This document shows positions 54,815 to 62,530 of a DNA stretch of 64,000 nucleotides, in pieces; the first letter of the stretch is position 1; every line of letters starts with the position of its first letter. The notes below the pieces were generated by a model. The model had not been told where the DNA came from. It did no database searches and was given only the letters and a program-made list of their open reading frames with translations. This DNA is from Mesorhizobium caraganae (lineage in GTDB: Bacteria > Pseudomonadota > Alphaproteobacteria > Rhizobiales > Rhizobiaceae). A program made the position numbers and the translations under genes. Location of the stretch: NCBI RefSeq assembly GCF_016836705.1, contig NZ_JAFCGY010000002.1, positions 248,001 to 312,000 of the forward strand. Reading direction: 5' to 3'.

Positions 54815-55804
54815 ATGCGGGTCAAGATCATCGGAACCGGGCGGGCCGTGCCGGCTCAATGCGTGACGTCGCGCAGTCTCGACGCGCGGCTGGGGCTTGG
54901 CGATGGCCATCTCGAAGCTGCCACCGGCGTCATTGAGCGCTATGTCTGCGAGGCCGAATCGCAGGTCGATCTCGCCTGTGCGGCGGCGCGCCTCGCACTC
55001 ACCGATGCCGGCATCGATGCCAGCAGCGTTGATCTGGTGATCGGCGGTTGCGGCGTGCCTTACCAGCCGCTGCCGTCGACCGCGCCGCTGGTCATGCAGC
55101 GTCTCGGCCTAGCGGATGGATCGGCCGCCGCCTTCGACGTCAACAGCACCTGCCTCGGCTTCCTCACCGCTTTCGAGACGGCGTCGCGGCTGATCGAGGC
55201 CGGGCAATGCCGCACCGCGCTGGTGTTTTCTTCCGAGATCGCCTCGCGCGCTTTGCCGTGGCAGGATCAGCCGGAAATCGCGGCCTTGTTCGGCGACGGC
55301 GCGGCGGCCGCGGTGCTGCAGCAGGCAGCGCCCGGCGAGGGCAGGGTGGCGGCCAATCTGATGCGCACCTATCCCTCAGCCTATGAAGCCTGCAGCATCG
55401 GCTCCGGCGGTACGCGTTTCGACTTTCACCGTCAGCCGGAGGAATTCGCCCACCACAGCCTCTTCCACATGGACGGCAAGGAACTGTTCCGCGTCACGTC
55501 GCGCCATTTCAACGGCTTCGTTGCCGAATTGCTCGATCGTGCCGGCTGGCGGCGGGACGATGTCGATGTCGTCGTGCCGCACCAGGCGAGCCCGTTCGCG
55601 CTCGCCCACATGGCGCGTCAGACTGGCTTTGCGCCGGAGAAGCTGATCGATATCGCGGCGCGCTACGGCAACCAGATCGCCGCTTCGATCCCCTTTGCGC
55701 TCGATGTCGCGCGCCGCGAACGCCGCGTCGCGCCGGGCGTCAAAGTGCTGTTCCTCGGCACTTCGGCCGGCGTGTCGTTCGGCGGCATGGCGCTGGAAGC
55801 CTGA
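54815..55804 (+). CDS. beta-ketoacyl-ACP synthase III-like condensing enzyme
   Basis: First gene of a six-gene operon. A 329-residue thiolase-fold KAS III with the complete triad: Cys113 (NSTCLGF), His256 (VPHQASPF) and Asn286 (YGNQIAAS). It should condense an acyl-CoA or acyl-ACP starter with a malonyl or acyl partner. It is not the housekeeping FabH, since the operon has no other fatty-acid gene. The active-site glutamate of OleA-type Claisen enzymes was not identified by eye. The ATG at 54815 has GAGAATG context; an upstream codon at 54785 is weaker. The next gene begins 2 bases after its stop. Confidence 0.85.
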   Translation: MRVKIIGTGRAVPAQCVTSRSLDARLGLGDGHLEAATGVIERYVCEAESQVDLACAAARLALTDAGIDASSVDLVIGGCGVPYQPLPSTAPLVMQRLGLADGSAAAFDVNSTCLGFLTAFETASRLIEAGQCRTALVFSSEIASRALPWQDQPEIAALFGDGAAAAVLQQAAPGEGRVAANLMRTYPSAYEACSIGSGGTRFDFHRQPEEFAHHSLFHMDGKELFRVTSRHFNGFVAELLDRAGWRRDDVDVVVPHQASPFALAHMARQTGFAPEKLIDIAARYGNQIAASIPFALDVARRERRVAPGVKVLFLGTSAGVSFGGMALEA

Positions 55805-55806
55805 CC

Positions 55807-56805
55807 ATGAGACGCGTGCTCGTCACCGGCGCCAGCGGTTTCGTCGGCTCGCATGTCCTGGCGCGGCTGGCGGCAATGGGCACACCGGCGCTCGGCCTTG
55901 GCCGCGATGCCGAGCGTTGTGCGGCGCTCGAAGCCGCCGGTCACGAGATCATTCGCCTCGATCTGTCCAAACCGTTCGATGCCGCTGCCGAACACGATCT
56001 CGGAAGCCTCGACGCGATCGTCCATTGTGCCGCTCTTTCGGCGCCCTTCGGCAGGCTGGCGGATTTCGAGACGGCCAATGTCGTGGCAACCCGCAACCTT
56101 GTCGATTTTGCCCGCCGGCAAGGCGTACGCCGCTTCGTCCATATCTCCAGCCCGACGATCTGTTTTGCCTATCGCGACCAGCTCGGCGTCAGCGAGGACG
56201 CCGGCCTGCCGCCGCCGGTCAACCACTATGCTCGCACCAAGCGACAGGCTGAGGAAATCGTTCTGGCCGCGCCTGAAATCGGCCCGGTGCTGCTGCGTCC
56301 TCGCGGCCTCTACGGCCCGGGCGACCGCACGCTGCTGCCCCGCCTGCTGCAGGTGGCCCGGCAGCGCCCGCTACCGCTGTTTCGTGACGGCCAGGCGCGC
56401 ATCGATCTCACCTACATCGATGACGTCGTCGATGCTGTGCTTGCCACCCTGTCCGCTGGCGGCACTGCCGAGGGACAGATCTTCAACGTCTCCAGCGGCG
56501 AGGTGGTGCCGGTGCGGCGTATTGCCGAGGCGGCCTGCGCCCGCGCCGGTGTACAGCCACGCTGGCGCAAAATGCCGCTTTTGCCCGCAATGCTGGCAGC
56601 CGGGTTAGCGGAGACGGTGGCTGAACTTCTGCCCGGCCGGCCCGAGCCGCCGGTAACGCGCTACGGTCTTGGCCTGTTCGCCTACGCCCAGAGCCTCGAC
56701 ATTGCCAAGGCCCGCCGCATCCTCGGCTGGGCGCCGAAAGTGTCCTTCGAGGAAGGGCTCGATCGGACCTTCGGCGAGGCGGCGGAAAATCGGGGGTTGG
56801 CATGA
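55807..56805 (+). CDS. NAD-dependent epimerase/dehydratase (extended SDR, 3beta-HSD-like)
   Basis: Second gene of the operon. A 332-residue extended SDR: nucleotide-binding TGASGFVG (7-14), Ser114/Ser115 in HISSPT, catalytic Tyr141 and Lys145 in YARTK. The C-terminal half matches the 3beta-hydroxysteroid-dehydrogenase/OleD type. It could reduce the beta-keto product of the upstream synthase to a beta-hydroxy acid, by analogy with OleD; this is an inference. Its stop overlaps the next start (ATGA). Confidence 0.85.
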   Translation: MRRVLVTGASGFVGSHVLARLAAMGTPALGLGRDAERCAALEAAGHEIIRLDLSKPFDAAAEHDLGSLDAIVHCAALSAPFGRLADFETANVVATRNLVDFARRQGVRRFVHISSPTICFAYRDQLGVSEDAGLPPPVNHYARTKRQAEEIVLAAPEIGPVLLRPRGLYGPGDRTLLPRLLQVARQRPLPLFRDGQARIDLTYIDDVVDAVLATLSAGGTAEGQIFNVSSGEVVPVRRIAEAACARAGVQPRWRKMPLLPAMLAAGLAETVAELLPGRPEPPVTRYGLGLFAYAQSLDIAKARRILGWAPKVSFEEGLDRTFGEAAENRGLA

Positions 56806-57626
56806 AGATCGTCTTCGCCAACAGCGCCTCTGTCAGTGCGGCCGAGCGCCTGATTTTGCGCGGCGGCAGCTGGGCGAAGGTCAGGCTGCGTGTCCGCTAC
56901 GGGCTGATCCTGCATCCGCAGTCGCGTCCGGTGCTGATCGACACCGGTTACACGCCGCACGTGACTCAAGGGAGCGAGCGCAGCACCGCGCTGCGTCTCT
57001 ACAGTGCGATCCTTCGGCCCGAGCTCAACGAAGCCGAGCAGCCGCTGCCGGTTCTGGCGCGCTTCGGCCTGTCGCCGCAGGATGTGCGAACCGTCATTGT
57101 TACGCATTTCCATGCCGACCACATGTCGGGCCTGTCGCTGTTTCCCCATGCCCGCTTCATCGCCAATGACGCCGCCTGGGCGCGCGCCAAGGCCAAGACA
57201 GCTCGGCAGAATCTGCGCCACGGCGTTTTCAAGGAACTGTTTCCGCCGGATTTCGAGGCACGGCTCGACGGACTGTCGTCGAAGCGACGTGTCGAGCCAC
57301 GTGGTGATGTGCCCGGCGGTGCCGACCTGTTCGGCGACGGCAGCGTCGTCGCCGTCGATCTTCCCGGCCATGCCGATGGCCAGTTTGGCCTTTTGTTCCC
57401 CAATCTGGAGCGGCCGCTGCTCTACGCCGTCGACGTGCAATGGCTGATCGAAGCCCTTGTCGAAAACCGGACGCCCGGTCTGCCGGCAACCCTGCTGGCC
57501 GAGGACGCCGCCGCGCTCGATCCGACCAGCGCGACGGTGCGGCGGTTTCTGGCAACTGGCGGCGAGGTCGTGCTTTGCCATGATCCGGCGTTGACGCCCC
57601 ACGATCTTGCCGGAGAAGGCGCATGA
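56802..57626 (+). CDS. metallo-beta-lactamase-fold hydrolase
   Basis: Third gene of the operon. A 274-residue MBL protein with the dinuclear-metal ligands all present: HFHADH (102-107), His190 in LPGHADGQ, Asp211 in YAVDVQW and His260 in LCHDPAL. It is closest in size and motif spacing to lactonase/thioesterase-like members such as the AiiA group, so hydrolysis of a lactone or thioester intermediate is plausible. No signal peptide; cytoplasmic. Overlaps both neighbours by 4 bases. Confidence 0.82.
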   Translation: MKIVFANSASVSAAERLILRGGSWAKVRLRVRYGLILHPQSRPVLIDTGYTPHVTQGSERSTALRLYSAILRPELNEAEQPLPVLARFGLSPQDVRTVIVTHFHADHMSGLSLFPHARFIANDAAWARAKAKTARQNLRHGVFKELFPPDFEARLDGLSSKRRVEPRGDVPGGADLFGDGSVVAVDLPGHADGQFGLLFPNLERPLLYAVDVQWLIEALVENRTPGLPATLLAEDAAALDPTSATVRRFLATGGEVVLCHDPALTPHDLAGEGA

Positions 57627-58879
57627 ACGGGCCGGCCGAAGCGGTTCGTGCGTTTGCGCTGACGCAATGGCTCTCGCGCAAGAGCCGCGGGAATTTCGAA
57701 CGCTGGCAGGCGCATGCCTTGCGCCGCTTTCTCGACCGCGACCTGCCGCGCGCTCCGTTCTATGGCAAGCCGCCGCACCATCTCGGCGACCTGCCGGTGA
57801 TCGACAAGGCGACGGTGATGGCCAATTTCGAGCGCTTCAATATCAATGGCGTCTCAGCCGCCGAAGCCTGGAAGGCGCGGGCCGGCTATGGCCGCATCGG
57901 TGAACTGACGGTCGGCGCCAGCACCGGCACGTCGGGCAATCGCGGTCTGTTCGTCATTTCCGAAGCGGAAAAATATCGGTGGCTGGGCACGATCCTGGCC
58001 AAGGCCGTGCCCGATCTCATCTGGCGCCGGCAGCGCGTGGCGGTGATCCTGCCGCAGAACACCGGACTCTACGAAAGCGCGCGCAGATCGCGGCGCATCG
58101 ATCTCGGCTTCTTCGACCTGACGCGCGGGCCGGAGAGCTGGCGTGCGGCACTCGAGGATTTCGCGCCGACAGTCATCATCGCACCGCCGAAAATCCTGCG
58201 GCATTTCGCGGTCGAGGGCTTTCGGCTCAAGCCGCAACGCGTCTTTTGCGCAGCAGAAACGCTCGACTCGGTCGACCGCCCGGTCATCGAAACATTCTTC
58301 CGGCTGCCACTGGACCAGATCTACATGGCGACGGAAGGGCTGTTCGCCGTCACGTGCCGAAAGGGTGGGCTGCATCTGGCCGAGGATTCGGTGTTCTTCG
58401 AGTTCGAACCGGCGGGCGACGGGCTGGTCATGCCGCTGGTCACCGCCTTTCGCCGCCAGACCCAGATCATGGCGCGCTATCGGATGAACGATCTGTTGCG
58501 GCTCTCCGAAACTCCATGCCGCTGCGGCTCGCCGCTGCGCATGCTGGATGAGATCGTCGGCCGCATGGACGATGCTTTCCGGCTGGCGTCGCCGCATGGG
58601 CAGATTTTTGTGACGCCCGACATCCTGCGCAATGCCGTGCTCAAGGCTGACAGGCGCATCGACGATTTCCGCCTGGTTCAGACGGCTGCCGATGCGATCG
58701 AACTCAGCCTCGCGCCCGAGCTTGCCGACGAAGCGGCTACTGCCGCGTATGCAGCGGTGCGGACACTGCTGGCGGGGCGCAAGGCGACGGCGACGATCAG
58801 CCTGTTGCGAAAGAATTTGCCGTTGGAGACTGGCCGCAAACTGCGCCGCGTCGAATGCCGGTTGGGAGCGGCGCCGTGA
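57623..58879 (+). CDS. adenylate-forming enzyme, F390-synthetase-related (TIGR02304-like)
   Basis: Fourth gene of the operon. A 418-residue member of the phenylacetate-CoA ligase/coenzyme F390 synthetase branch of adenylate-forming enzymes. The phosphate-binding loop is VGASTGTSGNRG (97-108), the aromatic/acid motif YMATEGLF near 235, and RYRMNDLLRL with CRCGSPL later. From memory this matches the TIGR02304 set of uncharacterised enzymes. It should activate a carboxylate as acyl-AMP; the acceptor is unknown. Overlaps the next gene by 4 bases (GTGA). Confidence 0.78.
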   Translation: MNGPAEAVRAFALTQWLSRKSRGNFERWQAHALRRFLDRDLPRAPFYGKPPHHLGDLPVIDKATVMANFERFNINGVSAAEAWKARAGYGRIGELTVGASTGTSGNRGLFVISEAEKYRWLGTILAKAVPDLIWRRQRVAVILPQNTGLYESARRSRRIDLGFFDLTRGPESWRAALEDFAPTVIIAPPKILRHFAVEGFRLKPQRVFCAAETLDSVDRPVIETFFRLPLDQIYMATEGLFAVTCRKGGLHLAEDSVFFEFEPAGDGLVMPLVTAFRRQTQIMARYRMNDLLRLSETPCRCGSPLRMLDEIVGRMDDAFRLASPHGQIFVTPDILRNAVLKADRRIDDFRLVQTAADAIELSLAPELADEAATAAYAAVRTLLAGRKATATISLLRKNLPLETGRKLRRVECRLGAAP

Positions 58880-60009
58880 ACCGGCCTGACGCATTCCCGC
58901 TCGATGAGGCGGACCGGGTGGAGAACAATCCGCGCGAGGTCGAAGCCTTCGTGCGGCTTTTCAACGAAGTGCCCGTGCGCGACCTCGTCCGCAATCTGAC
59001 GGTGGCCGTCGAGGCTTTCGAGATCGCCGGCCGCTCCTTTCCGCTGACGCTGAACGACAGAAGCGAAGCGCCGAATTGCTATATCTGCTGCCCGTCCAGC
59101 GCCTATATCGACTATGCCATCGACGAGACCCGCAATTTCGTCTCCTCGCCCTTGTTGCAAAAGGCGATCCGGATGCTGATCGGCCTATGCGCACCGCTGG
59201 TCAGGGCCAGCGGCCTCGACCATCAAGTGCAGGTCAACAACTGGCTCTATTCCACCAATCCGGTGCCGTTGCTCGACCGTAAGACGGTCGCTGCGATCCG
59301 AGACGATCTCAAGGTGCGTTTTCCCGACCGTGCTGTTCTCATCCGCTCGCTGAACGAGCTAGCCGATCGCTCGACCATCGCGGCGCTGAAGGCGGAAGGG
59401 TTTCGCCTGCTGGCGGCGCGGCAGATCTATATCTTTGCCGACCGCAGTTCGGCCATGACCAACGACATGAAGCGCGACCGCAAGCGGCTGCGCACGACGC
59501 CTTTCGAGGAGGTCGGAGATGGAGACTTTACCGAGGCAGACTATGCGCGCTGCGAAGCACTCTACCGCATGCTCTATCTCGACAAATACACGCCGCTCAA
59601 CCCACATTACACCGCACGCTATATCAGCGAGATGCACCGTCGCGGCATCCTCAAGCTGGCGGGTCTGCGCCGCCCCGGTGGTGAGCTGGTCGCCGTCACC
59701 GCTTTGTCGAAAAACGGCAGGACATTGACGCAACCGATCGTCGGCTACGACACCGGCCTGCCGGCGAGCGAAGGCCTCTACCGCATGATGATGGCGCTGG
59801 CGCAGGACCATGCCACGGCGCATGGGCTGTTCTTCAACATGAGCGCCGGTGCCGCCGCCTTCAAACGCTTGCGCGGCGCCGTGGCGACGGTGGAATACAA
59901 CGCCGTCTATGCCGGTCATCTGCCGCGCCGCCAACGCATGGCAGTGCGGATCATGGAGTTTGTGCTCGCGAAGATCGGCATTCCCCTGCTCAGGAGATTT
60001 GAACTTTGA
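58876..60009 (+). CDS. GNAT-like acyltransferase family protein
   Basis: Fifth gene of the operon, 377 residues from a GTG start at 58876 that overlaps the upstream stop; a codon at 58855 lies inside the previous gene. The C-terminal half (about 170-360) has GNAT/BioF2-like features (ARCEALYRMLYLDKYTPLNPHYT, KLAGLRRPGGELVAVTALSKNG, EGLYRMMMALAQDHATAHG). The N-terminal half (FEIAGRSFPLTLNDRSEAPNCYICCPSSAYIDYA) is not recognised and contains CYICC. It could acylate an amine using the product activated upstream. The family assignment is moderate. Confidence 0.62.
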   Translation: MNRPDAFPLDEADRVENNPREVEAFVRLFNEVPVRDLVRNLTVAVEAFEIAGRSFPLTLNDRSEAPNCYICCPSSAYIDYAIDETRNFVSSPLLQKAIRMLIGLCAPLVRASGLDHQVQVNNWLYSTNPVPLLDRKTVAAIRDDLKVRFPDRAVLIRSLNELADRSTIAALKAEGFRLLAARQIYIFADRSSAMTNDMKRDRKRLRTTPFEEVGDGDFTEADYARCEALYRMLYLDKYTPLNPHYTARYISEMHRRGILKLAGLRRPGGELVAVTALSKNGRTLTQPIVGYDTGLPASEGLYRMMMALAQDHATAHGLFFNMSAGAAAFKRLRGAVATVEYNAVYAGHLPRRQRMAVRIMEFVLAKIGIPLLRRFEL

Positions 60010-61010
60010 GCGAAGCACGGCTGCAAAAAGATAAAGACCATTGGCAGGCTGTGATGCGGTCCGCCGATATCAAAGCCAAGCCGAAGCGCATCCTGTTCGA
60101 CGGCGCGCCGCTGGTGCTGTTCCGCTCGGCGCAAGGGATCACAGCCCTGTTCGACCGCTGTGCTCACCGCCTGGTCGAACTGTCGACCGGCAAGGTCATT
60201 GGCGGCGAGATCGAATGCCCTTACCATGGCTGGCGCTACAATGGGGAAGGGCGATGCACCGCCATCCCCGGCCATGTCGGTGATATCCCGCACTATCGCG
60301 TCCGCCGCTACGCCGCCATCGAGCGCGACGGCGTCGTCTTCGTCTCGTCAGGCACGCCCGAAGTCGAGCCCTATCTCCACTGCATGCACGGCAAGGATGT
60401 CGTCGTGAAGCGGGTGCGCAGTTCGGCGCAATCGACGGTGCTCGACGCGGCCGAGAACATTCTCGACGCCACCCACACCCACTTCACCCACAAAGGCGTG
60501 CTGCGCGGTCTCACCGCAAAGCGCCATCTCGTGCGCGTCGAGGTGACCGGCGGCGAGGGCTGGGTCGAAAGCTGTTACACCGGCGAGGACCGCCAGCAGG
60601 GGCTGGTCAGCCGTCTCCTCGAAGGCGAGCGCGCCAGGACCATCGGCCGCTACCGCCATCCAGGCATCGTCGAACTGGAATATTGGGGCAAGGGCGGTCT
60701 GGCGCTGGCGACCACTTTCCATCTGCGCCAGGCGGACGAACGGACCGTCGAAGGCGTCGGCTGGCTTATCGGCCCACGCCAGGGCCTGTTCGGCGAGCTC
60801 AAGGCGCTGGCCTTCCGGCCGCTCTTTGCCTTCGCGCTACGGCAGGATCGCCGGGTGCTGAAATCGGCCAGCGACAACGCCCTGATACCACCGCAGGTTC
60901 AGCCGGCGATCGGCCCGCTGGATTTCCTGCGCCGCGACATCGCGGCGATCATGAACGGCAAGATGCCGCCGGCGGCAGCGGAGCCGAGGGTGTACCAGAT
61001 CGAGCTTTAG
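60006..61010 (+). CDS. Rieske non-heme iron oxygenase
   Basis: Last gene of the operon, 334 residues from a TTG overlapping the previous stop (TTGA). The N-terminal Rieske [2Fe-2S] domain has Cys52/His54 (DRCAHR) and Cys71/His74 (CPYHGW). The catalytic domain has the full N-x2-D-x2-H-x4-H set: Asn151, Asp154, His157, His162 (ENILDATHTHFTHKG). Length suits single-chain monooxygenases of the VanA/PaO type. It should hydroxylate, desaturate or demethylate a substrate. No reductase or ferredoxin is encoded nearby, so electrons must come from elsewhere. Confidence 0.85.
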   Translation: MSEARLQKDKDHWQAVMRSADIKAKPKRILFDGAPLVLFRSAQGITALFDRCAHRLVELSTGKVIGGEIECPYHGWRYNGEGRCTAIPGHVGDIPHYRVRRYAAIERDGVVFVSSGTPEVEPYLHCMHGKDVVVKRVRSSAQSTVLDAAENILDATHTHFTHKGVLRGLTAKRHLVRVEVTGGEGWVESCYTGEDRQQGLVSRLLEGERARTIGRYRHPGIVELEYWGKGGLALATTFHLRQADERTVEGVGWLIGPRQGLFGELKALAFRPLFAFALRQDRRVLKSASDNALIPPQVQPAIGPLDFLRRDIAAIMNGKMPPAAAEPRVYQIEL

Positions 61011-61026
61011 TGCAGGCTCGGCTTAG

Positions 61027-61215
61027 GTTCGCGCTGCCCCTCATTGCCCTGCCGGGCATTTCTCCCCGTATAGTGACGGGGAGAAAAACGCCATCACCGC
61101 CGCTTTCGCCAATCATCAAACGTTGCAAAGGGAGCGCCGAGGTCGCGGTAGCTTCCTTCTCCCCGTCACTATACGGGGAGAAGGTGCCGGCAGGCGGATG
61201 AGGGGCGGCGCTAAG
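61027..61215. repeat. MITE-like intergenic repeat, family B with both arms
   Basis: The left arm (GCGCTGCCCCTC… TTTCTCCCCGTATAGTGACGGGGAGAA) and right arm (TTCTCCCCGTCACTATACGG… GCGGATGAGGGGCGGCGC) are inverted copies of about 53 bases around a core of about 70 bases. The GCTTAG at the left edge matches CTAAGC at the right edge. A single arm of the same family is at 16733-16796. Confidence 0.8.
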
Positions 61216-61228
61216 CGTTTGGTTGGAG

Positions 61229-62386
61229 TCACGGAGAGGCCGGCCCGTTCCACTCGATATCCCGTGTCGACGCGGCTTGCAGGCTGATGCGCTGGCGCAG
61301 TGCGGTGCCGGCGATCTCGGCTAGTGCGCGCCATTGCGCTTTTCTGCTCGCGGGGTCGCCCGGCCAGTCGAGCAGCTCATCGGCCTCGCGCATAGTTTGG
61401 CGGAAGCGGCCAAGGCCGCCCGATCGCAGCGCCGCCGGCAGTCCGTAGATCCACATCGCCAGCCGCACCGTCTGCAGCCTGGCGACATCAGGCTTCACCT
61501 CCGGACCGTCGTCCAGCACAGCGTCGGCAAAGCGCTGCGGATCGCGGAAGAAATGCAAGCCGCTCACGGCGCGCGGATTGCACTCCAGCGGCAGCACCGT
61601 GCCGTCCTTCTCGCGCATCAGGTCGAAGGAGATCTGGCCTGTCCAGGCGGTGCCGGCGACGAAGATTTCGACAAAGCGCCGGGCAGCCGCATCCTCGACC
61701 GGCTCGAAGCAGATACCGGCGCCTTTGCCGGCGCGATAGAGTGACCGATAGAACGCCAGCGCCTTGAGCTTGCCCTCGATCGCCACCGCATAGGCACTGA
61801 TCTCGTCGCCGGCGATGAAGCGCTGCGCCACCCACGGGGCGGCGGACGAGGGGCGGACGGCGTCGAGTTCGCCCGGCGATGGCCGCAGCAGCACGTCACG
61901 GGCGAAACGCGACCACACCGGCTTGAACACCAGCTCGCGCGAATGGCCGCGCACGGTTTCGAGATCGGCATCGCTTTGCAGCAGCGCTGTATCAGGCACG
62001 TCGAGGCCGAGGCTTTGCGCCAGCCGGATGAAGGCATGCTTGTTGTGGGCGCGGGAAAGCATCGTCATGTCGGGCGCGAACAGGCGGACCGGCATGGCGC
62101 GGTCCTGCCACAGGCGGCCGAGATAGAAGACCTCCTCGCAGGTCGGGATGACCAGTTCCACACCTTCGGTACGGACGAGAGATGCGACGGCCTCTGAATA
62201 GGCATCAGTGGCAAAGCGCGGCGGCGGCAGGCGATGGTAGGCGGCGCATGCCGCGCTCGCCGCAGCGATCGGCCGGGCCGGACTGTCGGCCAGGATCACC
62301 CGCCGCCCGGCGTCGTGCAACAGCCGCGCCAGATGCAGCGCCACCGGCGCGCGGGCGCCGGTGACCAGCACGGTGCTACCTGCCAT
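61229..62386 (-). CDS. ATP-grasp domain protein
   Basis: A 385-residue ATP-grasp enzyme, convergent with the six-gene operon. An N-terminal pre-ATP-grasp Rossmann part (STVLVTGARAPVALHLARLLHDAG) is followed by the grasp domain: NKHAFIRLAQSLGLDVPDT, ELVFKPVWSRF for ATP contact, WVAQRFIAGDEISAYAVAIEG, and LECNPRAVSGLHFF with the metal-binding Glu and Asn. Such enzymes form amide or thioester bonds via acyl phosphates. No carbamoyl-phosphate or biotin domain is present. It is likely part of the neighbouring pathway, but it has its own promoter and could be independent. Confidence 0.8.
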   Translation of the reverse strand: MAGSTVLVTGARAPVALHLARLLHDAGRRVILADSPARPIAAASAACAAYHRLPPPRFATDAYSEAVASLVRTEGVELVIPTCEEVFYLGRLWQDRAMPVRLFAPDMTMLSRAHNKHAFIRLAQSLGLDVPDTALLQSDADLETVRGHSRELVFKPVWSRFARDVLLRPSPGELDAVRPSSAAPWVAQRFIAGDEISAYAVAIEGKLKALAFYRSLYRAGKGAGICFEPVEDAAARRFVEIFVAGTAWTGQISFDLMREKDGTVLPLECNPRAVSGLHFFRDPQRFADAVLDDGPEVKPDVARLQTVRLAMWIYGLPAALRSGGLGRFRQTMREADELLDWPGDPASRKAQWRALAEIAGTALRQRISLQAASTRDIEWNGPASP

Positions 62387-62530
62387 CGAAGACCTGCATC
62401 AAGCCCGCCCGCCCATCGCCACTCTCTCAATCAGGCTTGCGCGAAATCGGCGGTGTTGACAACGTCCCCGATGCTACCGCACTCAGTGCTTCGACAAGGT
62501 AACGTTCCCGCGATCGACGACGCGTGCCTG
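62387..62530. other. gap between ATP-grasp and glycosyltransferase-like genes
   Basis: 144 bases, no gene recognised. It should contain the ATP-grasp promoter on the minus strand and the 3' end signal of the glycosyltransferase-like gene. No clear terminator. Confidence 0.35.

Noticed and set aside
54742..54936. short plus-strand frame overlapping the KAS III start
   Set aside because: Out of frame with the well-supported KAS III and without similarity to any protein I know.
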